Program-made: the position numbers and the translations under genes
Source: Gammaproteobacteria bacterium
GTDB lineage: Bacteria > Pseudomonadota > Gammaproteobacteria > HK1
DNA length: 39,673 bases
Direction: 5' to 3'
Assembly (NCBI GenBank): GCA_021773635.1
Contig: JAJFJV010000038.1
Coordinates: 1-39,673 of the forward strand
Notes under the pieces: generated by a model
The model's input: only the letters and a program-made list of their open reading frames with translations
What the model was told of the DNA's origin: nothing
Databases searched by the model: none
Shown here: piece after piece, positions 6,537 through 13,767 of the stretch
How the letters are laid out: each line of letters begins with the position of its first letter
Position numbering within the stretch: position 1 is the stretch's first letter

Positions 6537-7330
6537 ACACTTTTTACTTGCAGTTCTTCGAGCTTTCTTTCGAGAAAACGTAATTCATGGGGGTCCTGTA
6601 TCGCCCCCTCTGCTATCAAACCGCCAATCAGCAGGCGCGCACTTTCCAGCTCACCCATATCCTCCAGCACGACAATGCTCATATCCCGCGCCCAGAAAGG
6701 CACCGATGGCCCCGTGGCCCGCGCCGTGATGGCCTGCGCATAGCGCAGGGCAAGCGGCATATCCTTTAACTGGTGTTTGGCGACGATGACGGCATGGGCC
6801 AGCCAACGCCAGCGGCGATTGGGATCGTCCAGGAACTGGCGATACACAAAATCCAGCATCCGTCGTTTCTTAAGCTCCACGGTCACCGTTCCATAGAGGC
6901 GACTTGCCGCCAGCAACGGATATTGGCCACGGGGGTCAAGTGCCAGTATGCGACCGAGCCAGGCCTCTACCCGGGCGTAATCGAGGCGGGAAAAGGGCAG
7001 GCTGATACCGGGTTGATTGTCGAAGGCCTGTAGCCACAGCATTAAAAACTTTGCCAACACAATAGAGTCGCCGAGGCTGGCCATACGCAAAACACGTACT
7101 GAGGGCGGAGGGGAAAGATCCTCTGCCCTTGCCTTGGGATCGGGAGCGGCGGCATGCCAGGACAACTGGGCGACAAGAGAGCCGAGCAGTATCAGCACAA
7201 CGGGCCAGGGCACAAAGTCCAACCGGCGCTCCCGGGTGGCGCCGGACAAAAAGGCAGCACCCAAAGGCGCCAGCCATGCCCGCAGCATTAACAAGATCCG
7301 TCGGCTATTGCTCTGCTTTCCCGGGCCCAT
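6515..7330 (-). CDS. Unknown single-pass membrane protein with TPR-like helical domain
   Basis: I cannot name this 271-residue protein. A cytoplasmic N-terminus of about 40 residues is followed by one membrane helix (around WPVVLILLGSLVAQLSW). The remainder is helix-rich, alanine/leucine-rich and resembles TPR or other alpha-solenoid repeats, which would lie in the periplasm. The ATG at 7330 lies 6 bp after the stop of the ABC-2 permease gene, so the two are almost certainly cotranscribed and may form one complex with the ATPase at 2369-3112. No catalytic motif is visible. An accessory subunit of the exporter is the likeliest role, inferred only from context. Confidence 0.75.
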   Translation of the reverse strand: MGPGKQSNSRRILLMLRAWLAPLGAAFLSGATRERRLDFVPWPVVLILLGSLVAQLSWHAAAPDPKARAEDLSPPPSVRVLRMASLGDSIVLAKFLMLWLQAFDNQPGISLPFSRLDYARVEAWLGRILALDPRGQYPLLAASRLYGTVTVELKKRRMLDFVYRQFLDDPNRRWRWLAHAVIVAKHQLKDMPLALRYAQAITARATGPSVPFWARDMSIVVLEDMGELESARLLIGGLIAEGAIQDPHELRFLERKLEELQVKSVEKSTVR

Positions 7331-7336
7331 ACCGAA

Positions 7337-8107
7337 TTACAGGTTCTTGCGATAAAGGTCGAACAGCCCTGCCGCCGCGATCAGGCTGAGATAGATGGCT
7401 GTCTGACCCAGGATCGGGAGCAGATCGGACCACTGGCCAGCCCCGTAAATCAGCCATTCCGAGGCAGTAAAACGATCCAGATCGGGTAACACATAGGCGA
7501 TCGCCTGCAACACCCCGTTGATCACCATTTGCGACACGGATTGATCCTGTAGCAGGGGCTCCTGTCCGATAAGCCGGAATGCGGCCATACTGCGCGACAG
7601 CAAATAGAAGGCCATCACCGCACTCAGGCCCAGGGTGACCTGATTGAAGGTAAAGAGGCAGAGTACGCTGAAGGCCGTGACCAGCAGTAGTTCACAGGCG
7701 AGCGAAATCCCCCACAGCAGGGCATCCCCCGGGGGCACATATAAACTGAGGCACAGGGTACAGAGAATCGCCACGGCCAATGCCAGGGTCGAATATCCCG
7801 TCAGCTTTGCAAAGAACCAGGTGGCCCGGGTGATGGGCAGGGAGAGCACCAGTTCCAGCCCCTTGTCATTAAATTCCCTGACCAGACTGGTGAGCACAAA
7901 GAGGCTTATCATGAAGACTGTGGCGGCGCGTAACAGAGCACCCAGAAAGCCGCTCTGGAATTGCCGACTCTCGGTGATAGCATAGGCGCCGATAAACTCC
8001 GCCAGCCCCAAGCCAGCCAGAAGCAACACCACCACCAGCCACAGCAGGCGGTTACGGATCGCTTCCAGCAGAGTGTAATAGGCAATGCTGACCAGGGGAT
8101 GTTGCAT
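7337..8107 (-). CDS. ABC-2 type exporter permease
   Basis: The 256-residue protein has about six hydrophobic segments and the layout of ABC-2 permeases. The first helix follows a short cytoplasmic N-terminus (LLEAIRNRLLWLVV). A cytoplasmic loop with the typical VREFNDKGLELVLSLPITR sequence, thought to couple to the ATPase, lies between helices 2 and 3. It ends with a helix and a short basic tail. It is the first gene of a two-gene unit with the TPR-like gene downstream. Its likely ATPase partner is encoded 4.2 kb away at 2369-3112 in the same orientation. The ribosome-binding site upstream of the ATG at 8107 is weak. The transported compound is unknown. Confidence 0.85.
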   Translation of the reverse strand: MQHPLVSIAYYTLLEAIRNRLLWLVVVLLLAGLGLAEFIGAYAITESRQFQSGFLGALLRAATVFMISLFVLTSLVREFNDKGLELVLSLPITRATWFFAKLTGYSTLALAVAILCTLCLSLYVPPGDALLWGISLACELLLVTAFSVLCLFTFNQVTLGLSAVMAFYLLSRSMAAFRLIGQEPLLQDQSVSQMVINGVLQAIAYVLPDLDRFTASEWLIYGAGQWSDLLPILGQTAIYLSLIAAAGLFDLYRKNL

Positions 8108-8249
8108 GCGGGTGATCTTTAAATTCCTGGAAACCTGTTGGATTTAGGCGCTCGTAACGAGGGGAAGCCAGATTGAGACAGATTTATTGGTCGTTTGAGG
8201 ATAATAGTCGTTCTATTAGAGGCTTACGCGTCCTGCTCACGCCTTATAC

Positions 8250-8327
8250 CCTACATCCCTGTATATAACAAAAAGGACCGGGAAATATGGCCAATATAGC
8301 TTTTCCGCACGACTACATGGATGTAGG
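8250..8327. repeat. Separated inverted repeat in a divergent promoter region
   Basis: CCTACATCC (8250-8258) recurs inverted as GGATGTAGG (8319-8327), with 60 bp between. The copies lie between the divergent permease and kinase genes, and the second overlaps the AGGAGG that could serve the kinase. They could bind a regulator as a loop or occlude translation. Chance is not excluded. Confidence 0.3.
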
Positions 8328-8344
8328 AGGTAGGGCGACGCAGG

Positions 8345-10120
8345 ATGCTAAAGCCGAGTAGAGCAGTCCTAAGTCCAACAGGCTCCTTTAGAAAGCTTTA
8401 CTATACCCCAATGCCCTCCGAGCCTAGCACCGCCAGCAGACTGATTGCCTCTGCCATCCGCAACGAATACCGGCTGCTGGCCCTGATGCTCATGCTGCTG
8501 CATTCAGCCGTATGGTGGGACTTTGGTGGTTACCTGTCACGCTCCCTGTTACTCGCCCATCTTGGCCTGTTCCTTATCTGGCAGCCGGTCTGGCGACGCG
8601 ATCAACGCCTTGAGTGGCAAGGCAGCCTGAATCTCATTTTACCCACCCTCGCCTTTATTTACTGGCTGAACTGGCCACTGGTGACCTTCTGGGTATTACT
8701 GCTCACCGGCATCGTCGGCGGCCGCGTTACGGCCGCGCGAGCAGAGCGTAACGCCTACATGATTGCCCTGATATTTCTCGTCTCGGAGTTATTGATCGGC
8801 TGCCTGCCACCGATGTTTTCTATTTACTCCCTGGCCACTGAAGTGCAGGTTTTCTTTGGCTACGCCCTCTTTGTGCTGCCGCTCGGCCTGCTGGTCTTTC
8901 CCACTCGCGAACGGGGCCACGAACGTACCCGTGCGGTCGACTTCCTGTATGGATTGACGGTCTCCCTGCTGGCCGCGATTCTTGGGCTCGGTAGCCTGCT
9001 CAGCACCTACTCCACCGGTGCCCCCTATGCCACCGCCTTATTGCAGGCCATCGTCGCTATCAGCCTTTTTCTGCTGGCCATCAGCTGGCTGTGGGCACCT
9101 CAGGGGGGGTTCAGTGGTCTCGGACAGTTGTGGGAACGCTACCTGCTTAATATCGGCACCCCTTTCGAACAGTGGGCGGGGGGGGTGGCCCGGCTGGCCG
9201 ACCAGCAGCAGAGCCCGCGCGAATTCCTGCCCTCCGCAATGCAGCAATTTATTGATCTACCCTGGGTGGCAGGTATTACCTGGAATGCCACCGGTTCCAA
9301 GGGGAGTCTCGGAACCGTGACCAGACACACCCTGAGAGTCCGCGATGGTGAGGTGCAGGGCGTCGTCTACGCCCATCGTCCGCTGGGAACGGCGCTATTG
9401 CTGCACGGCAAATTGCTGCTCAATCTACTCGGCCATTTTTATAGCGCCAAGGAACGGGAACGGGAACTGGCCCAGCAGGCGCATTTGCAGGCCATCTACG
9501 AAACCGGGGCACGGGTCACGCACGACATAAAAAATTTGCTCCAGTCCCTCAACACCCTGACCCTGGCCCTCCAGCAAAGCGGTGGCGAGCAGCGGGCGGA
9601 TGCCCTGCGTCTACTGGAAAATCAGCTGCCCCATATCACCCAGCGCCTTCAGCTTGCCCTGGACAAACTACAGACCCCGGTGACCGAGCAAACCACTCAA
9701 ATGCTGTTGAGTGAATGGTGGGAAAATCTGAAAACCCGAAATCTTGGCCGGAGGCTCCATTTCCACGAAACACTGACGGCAGACCCCCTCATCCCACTGG
9801 ACTGCTTCGACAGTGTGGTGGAAAACCTGCTGGAAAATGCACGATTCAAGCGTCAGTCAGAACCAGCACTTTCGATTTACGTGGAGGTCACGGCCGACGC
9901 TGATCATCTGGAACTGAGCGTTCGCGATACCGGTGCAGGCATTTCAGCGGAAACTGCCGGCAATCTTTTCAAGGGCGCCCTACCCTCCGCCAGTGGTCTC
10001 GGTATCGGCCTCTATCAGGCGGCCCGACAGGCCGAGCAGGCTGGATTCAAGCTGAGGCTACGCGGCCGGAAAGCGGGCGATGTCTGCTTTGTGCTGGAGC
10101 GCGTCAGCCAAGGCCTTTAG
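8345..10120 (+). CDS. Polytopic membrane sensor histidine kinase
   Basis: This is a 591-residue kinase. The N-terminal half has about eight hydrophobic helices and forms a membrane sensor rather than a periplasmic domain. A GAF-like linker of roughly 100 residues follows. The HisKA region has the phosphoacceptor H393 in RVTHDIKNLLQSL, and the catalytic domain shows the N box (VVENLLENA), G1 (DTGAG) and G2 (SGLGIGLY). The general plan resembles PrsK-type kinases that partner sigma-54 regulators. The only response regulator in the window is such a regulator, at 23299-24726, at the far end of the pilus operon. I infer that they form one two-component system. The ATG at 8345 has AGGAGG 14 nt upstream; an ATG at 8411 is an alternative. 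The gene converges on the pilus operon, 15 bp from its last stop. Confidence 0.88.
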   Translation: MLKPSRAVLSPTGSFRKLYYTPMPSEPSTASRLIASAIRNEYRLLALMLMLLHSAVWWDFGGYLSRSLLLAHLGLFLIWQPVWRRDQRLEWQGSLNLILPTLAFIYWLNWPLVTFWVLLLTGIVGGRVTAARAERNAYMIALIFLVSELLIGCLPPMFSIYSLATEVQVFFGYALFVLPLGLLVFPTRERGHERTRAVDFLYGLTVSLLAAILGLGSLLSTYSTGAPYATALLQAIVAISLFLLAISWLWAPQGGFSGLGQLWERYLLNIGTPFEQWAGGVARLADQQQSPREFLPSAMQQFIDLPWVAGITWNATGSKGSLGTVTRHTLRVRDGEVQGVVYAHRPLGTALLLHGKLLLNLLGHFYSAKERERELAQQAHLQAIYETGARVTHDIKNLLQSLNTLTLALQQSGGEQRADALRLLENQLPHITQRLQLALDKLQTPVTEQTTQMLLSEWWENLKTRNLGRRLHFHETLTADPLIPLDCFDSVVENLLENARFKRQSEPALSIYVEVTADADHLELSVRDTGAGISAETAGNLFKGALPSASGLGIGLYQAARQAEQAGFKLRLRGRKAGDVCFVLERVSQGL

Positions 10121-10135
10121 TACAGGCAGGCGGAA

Positions 10136-10864
10136 TCAGGGCAGCTTCCCCGCGGCCACCATCCGGCTCATCAGCACATTACCGGAAAGCCAGACCACCA
10201 GGTCGTCAAATTCACTGCCCACCTGCTGGCTAAAGCCCTTGAGAACTACAATGTTATCCCCGTCGGTATTCTCCAGCTCGTCCGCAGAGGTGGCCGGGGC
10301 CGCTCCATTTTTTCCCCGGGACAGCACCACGGCAGGAACATTGGTGGCAACGTTGTTTCCGCCGGCACTGTCGAGCACGGTGAGTGCTCCATTGGAACAG
10401 AGTTCAAAGGAAACCCCGATAGTGGCCGTTCCACAGGCCGTACCGTCGGTGTCATCGGCGAAGGCCGGGGTCACCCGGTAGGCGTAGTTATTGGCCCAGG
10501 CATCGCTTTGGCCCATACCCAGTTGTACCCACGGCAAGTTGCCCTCGTTGGTGACGCAGACGAGCGGGGCTCCCGTTCGGTCCTCCTGGCCATCGCCGAC
10601 ATTGGCCGCAGGAATGGTATTGCAGGGGGCCGCGGCACTCGCGCAATCGGGGCAGGCGATACGATTATTGGCCATGGAAAAACCGTACAAGGCCTCCTTC
10701 ACCTCCTCCAGTTGGCTGCGGGTCTCGCTGACATTACGCAAATCCATCTGGGTGGCCAGGGGCACCAGCAAGGCTCCCAGCATCAGCGCGACTATGGCTA
10801 TAACCACCGCCAGTTCGATGAGGGTAAAACCCTTCCCGGTATGTACTCGTAATTCAGGGTGCAA
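10136..10864 (-). CDS. Minor type IV prepilin (GspH/PulG-like)
   Basis: The mature protein starts FTLIELAVVIAIVALMLGALL after a leader ending HTGKG, with Glu at position 5. The frame stays open far upstream inside the previous gene. The best start is a TTG at 10864, giving a 12-residue leader and an 11-bp overlap with the preceding stop at 10854-10856, with CCAGG upstream; the total is then 242 residues. The globular domain has several cysteines, including an ACPDC block, followed by GNLPWVQLGM and DAWANNYAYRV. This pattern is common in small prepilins of proteobacterial pilus and type II systems. It is the last gene of the assembly operon. With the large PilX-like protein before it, it probably forms a filament tip or primes assembly. 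Confidence 0.85.
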   Translation of the reverse strand: MHPELRVHTGKGFTLIELAVVIAIVALMLGALLVPLATQMDLRNVSETRSQLEEVKEALYGFSMANNRIACPDCASAAAPCNTIPAANVGDGQEDRTGAPLVCVTNEGNLPWVQLGMGQSDAWANNYAYRVTPAFADDTDGTACGTATIGVSFELCSNGALTVLDSAGGNNVATNVPAVVLSRGKNGAAPATSADELENTDGDNIVVLKGFSQQVGSEFDDLVVWLSGNVLMSRMVAAGKLP

Positions 10865-12599
10865 TGATATGTACCTGGTCGTTAAAAGCATTGGTGCGGC
10901 GCAGGCGCACAAACTCGTCATCCCCCGCCGTGTCATTACCCACCAGAGGCTGCAGGGCATGATTGGGGTCGAATTCATAGTAACTGCCCAGTGTGCCGGT
11001 GACACGATTCTGCCCGGCAAGCTGCGCCCCCGCACTCACAACAATCGCCTGCACCGCATTACTCGCCGTTGTCCCCACCAGTGTCAGGCAATCAGTACCC
11101 GGCGCACAAGGCACGGGAGGCGGTGCCCCGCTCCCGTCTCCCACATGAATAGAGGAAGCTGCCACATAGAGTAGCTGGTGCCAATTATTGCTCACCAGCC
11201 ACAGGGGTAATTCATCCGGGACGCCCAAATCAAACTGGATCTTCTTTCCCTCAATCTCGCCCCCGGTATCGGCATCATCCACCAAAGTACCTTGCCCGCA
11301 TTGATTGCCTGACTGGGGCCCCGATACTGCAATATCGGTAATCCGCACCAGCACATTGGACGTAATCGGAAAGGGCGTGGTGTTGATCTTGAGATCGCGC
11401 TCACGATGCTTGTCCCACTTCGGGCGTTTAATCTTTACCCCGTCCGGGTCTCCGGAGTCGGCAGTAAAGACAAATTCAAATTTCCGGTTGATCTGGGTAT
11501 TGGGTTCCCCCAGACAGGTGAGTAAACCCGGGTTTCCCGGCTGTCCCGCAAGCGCCGTTACATTGCAATTCACTTGCTCGATAGTCGTCCAGGTACACTG
11601 GGTGCTGGTACCGTTAAAGGTAATATCACCCACTTCCAGCTCCCCGAGGGTGACAGTACCGCTCACAGTGGTGTCCGCATTGTTGATATTCCACTTGGCC
11701 TTGAAGGTGGTGAAAAACTGTTCTCCCGGCCAGCTAAAAGGCAGCAGTCCTTCGCGAGTGCCCACGGCGCCGTTATAGACGGAAGCAACGGGCCCCGCGC
11801 CAAAGGGGCTCAACCAAGGATAAAGCTCACGATTATTCCATGTGTCATCAGGATCAACCGGATTCCAGGCCGCGGCTTCATTCCACGGGCTCCATTTCCC
11901 ATCCCTGAAGGTCCGTAAGACCTGCCCGACCTCACCCAGAATACGCCGCTCAACCAGCGGCATAACATCGGTCTGGGCGATGGGCATTACCCGGTCATTA
12001 AAGGTATTACTCCGTACCGCATTGATGAAAACCAGATCGTCATTGGCATTTTCGCCCTCGAGATAATCATCATCGTTATTACTGGTGCGATTTTGCTGGG
12101 CCACAACGGGCGCTCCCGGGGCAATGATGGCTGCAACCATACCGGCTGCACCGTTCACGGAGATGAGCCCCAGGGTCTCGCTGTTAATCGGCTCCGCGCT
12201 GCCGTGGTCCCGGAAACTGCTGGAAAGCGCATACCAGAGGGTCTCACCACTGCCATCGAGAATATTGGCCATGCGCAAGGTCTTCCACGGTAGCCGCCCG
12301 ATGTAACTGGGGCACTGAATGCCGGCAAACAACTCGGCGACACCATCATTGTCGGTATCGGGACAGGGCAGACTGCCGGGGCGATTGGCATCATTCACTG
12401 CCCGCCCGACAAGCGCCGCCTTGGCCTCGGCCAGCGCCCGCATGGTATGCGCCTCCGCAGCTACCTGATTGTCCGTGGAACGGTTGAGACCCTCGAGCAA
12501 CAGGCCCGCCCCCACCAGCACCACGAGGGTCAGCAGGACCAGCAGGGCAGCACCTTGCTGGCGCTTGGGGGGTTTCTGCCTGGTATGTTCAGACCACAC
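10854..12599 (-). CDS. Large PilX/GspK-like minor pilin
   Basis: This 581-residue protein begins with a basic leader ending RQQG and a hydrophobic helix starting AALLVLLTLVVLVG. It lacks Glu at mature position 5, as GspK and PilX-type minor pilins often do. The start is a GTG at 12599, 23 bp after the mshK stop; no better start is visible, although no clear ribosome-binding site precedes it. The N-terminal globular part has LPCPDTDNDG followed by GRLPWKTLRM, a module shared with the next minor pilin. The motif FNDxVxxIA occurs twice, near residue 210 and at the very C-terminus. The unusual size suggests an exposed tip subunit. I infer a role in initiation of the filament or in adhesion. Confidence 0.8.
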   Translation of the reverse strand: MWSEHTRQKPPKRQQGAALLVLLTLVVLVGAGLLLEGLNRSTDNQVAAEAHTMRALAEAKAALVGRAVNDANRPGSLPCPDTDNDGVAELFAGIQCPSYIGRLPWKTLRMANILDGSGETLWYALSSSFRDHGSAEPINSETLGLISVNGAAGMVAAIIAPGAPVVAQQNRTSNNDDDYLEGENANDDLVFINAVRSNTFNDRVMPIAQTDVMPLVERRILGEVGQVLRTFRDGKWSPWNEAAAWNPVDPDDTWNNRELYPWLSPFGAGPVASVYNGAVGTREGLLPFSWPGEQFFTTFKAKWNINNADTTVSGTVTLGELEVGDITFNGTSTQCTWTTIEQVNCNVTALAGQPGNPGLLTCLGEPNTQINRKFEFVFTADSGDPDGVKIKRPKWDKHRERDLKINTTPFPITSNVLVRITDIAVSGPQSGNQCGQGTLVDDADTGGEIEGKKIQFDLGVPDELPLWLVSNNWHQLLYVAASSIHVGDGSGAPPPVPCAPGTDCLTLVGTTASNAVQAIVVSAGAQLAGQNRVTGTLGSYYEFDPNHALQPLVGNDTAGDDEFVRLRRTNAFNDQVHIIAP

Positions 12600-12622
12600 G
12601 GGAGAGGTGATTTCCGCCCCGC

Positions 12623-13156
12623 TTAGCGGGTGACTGTAGCCCCGGGAGGGCCACCGGGCTCCGCTGTCCGGGTGCCGGGATCCGAAGAATCCTTCGCCTT
12701 GCTGGCAAAGGCACGCTCGGCGTCTTCCGCGGGTTTGCGCTGGTAGGCATCCAGCAGACTGCCACTCACAATATCGATCTTCTGGCCGGGCTTCAGCCGT
12801 ACGGTATCAGAGCCGTTGGGCAGCATAATACGCACGCTGCCGCCAGCGGCACGCTGGGTCTCAACCTGTATCCCCTCGCCCGAAGATTTACCGCCGGGGA
12901 CGAAACTGCCGTTAATCCAGGTGCTGTGGTGTTTTTTGCCGCGCAGAACTATGCCATTGATGGTGACGGGCGGCGGCGCAGGGGGTGCCTCTGCGCTCTT
13001 CTTTTGAACCGGATCACCCAGGCGATAGGCATCGCGAAGCTCGTTCAGGGCATCGCGCTGCTCAACCGTAGAAAAAAGTCTTCCGGTAACCTGGGCCGGG
13101 ACGTTGCTGGCAAGCACAAGAAAAACACAGGCGAAAATTAGCGCTAAGGCTCTCAT
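12623..13156 (-). CDS. mshK: MSHA biogenesis protein MshK-like, periplasmic
   Basis: The 177-residue protein has a signal peptide (ALALIFACVFLVLASNVPAQ). The segment GRLFSTVEQRDALNELR comes next and then a proline-rich linker. The C-terminal part contains VTINGIVLR, a TWINGSFVPGG block and VRIMLPNGSDTVRLKPGQ, all typical of MshK-like proteins encoded after mshJ. The start at 13156 overlaps the stop of mshJ as TGATG; a longer frame exists, but this start gives a proper signal peptide. By analogy with PilP/GspC it would connect the inner-membrane platform to the secretin MshL. The tail after about residue 140 is low-complexity and poorly conserved. Confidence 0.8.
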   Translation of the reverse strand: MRALALIFACVFLVLASNVPAQVTGRLFSTVEQRDALNELRDAYRLGDPVQKKSAEAPPAPPPVTINGIVLRGKKHHSTWINGSFVPGGKSSGEGIQVETQRAAGGSVRIMLPNGSDTVRLKPGQKIDIVSGSLLDAYQRKPAEDAERAFASKAKDSSDPGTRTAEPGGPPGATVTR

Positions 13157-13767
13157 CACGCCCCCTCCTGCGGCTGCCGGACAGTAAGCCACTGAAGTGC
13201 GCAAACGGCGCTGATGTTCTCGTGGGTCGGGGCCTGGATTATCCCTTCCTGCTTACGCCTGATCGCACAACGGTTGACACTGAAGTGACCCTTGGCCTGG
13301 CTGTGTATCTGCTGAAAAAGATTCAGCAAATCGTTCTCATGCAGCAGGCCGATTTGCAGATTCATCTCGCTGACAAAAACCTCGAAACGCCCCGATGGTA
13401 TCGGGAATTCCGGGACGTGAGTATCCTGTGCATTGATGTCGTAGCGCAGCGAGGGCAGTTTTATGGTGCGCGCCGCGGCACCCAGGGCCTCCACCCAGTC
13501 CAGGCGGTGTTCCCCGCCTATCACGCCATCAGACTCGAGCACCTGGTAGCGGGGATAGAATTTTTCGATGAGCTTGCGCTCTTCATCAAGGGCAAGGAAG
13601 CGGGCTCGGGATGAGGCCAGCTTGCCCTGTTCCCGCTTGTGAATGTTCTCGGACTGCTGGTTGAAATAGTGTGCCCCGCTCACCAGCGCGCCACCCAATA
13701 CCAGAGCAAGCCCAAGAAAGATGCTTGCACCGCGGATTACCGTCCAGTCAATTTCAGCTAATCTCAT
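13156..13767 (-). CDS. mshJ: MSHA biogenesis protein MshJ-like (PilO/GspM type)
   Basis: The 203-residue protein has a short cytoplasmic tail and a single membrane helix (SIFLGLALVLGGALVSGAHYF). A charged coiled-coil stretch follows, roughly residues 37-70. The periplasmic domain is predicted alpha/beta and resembles PilO. It overlaps the MshI gene by 14 bp and MshK by 1 bp, which implies translational coupling and fixed stoichiometry. As in other pilus systems it is expected to pair with MshI in the inner-membrane alignment complex. The assignment depends mainly on gene order and topology, since the sequence is poorly conserved in this family. Confidence 0.75.
   Translation of the reverse strand: MRLAEIDWTVIRGASIFLGLALVLGGALVSGAHYFNQQSENIHKREQGKLASSRARFLALDEERKLIEKFYPRYQVLESDGVIGGEHRLDWVEALGAAARTIKLPSLRYDINAQDTHVPEFPIPSGRFEVFVSEMNLQIGLLHENDLLNLFQQIHSQAKGHFSVNRCAIRRKQEGIIQAPTHENISAVCALQWLTVRQPQEGA

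Noticed and set aside
8288-8302. TGGCCAATATAGC before the kinase gene as a sigma-54 promoter.
   Set aside because: The spacing between GG and GC is 8 bp and the TTGC element is missing.
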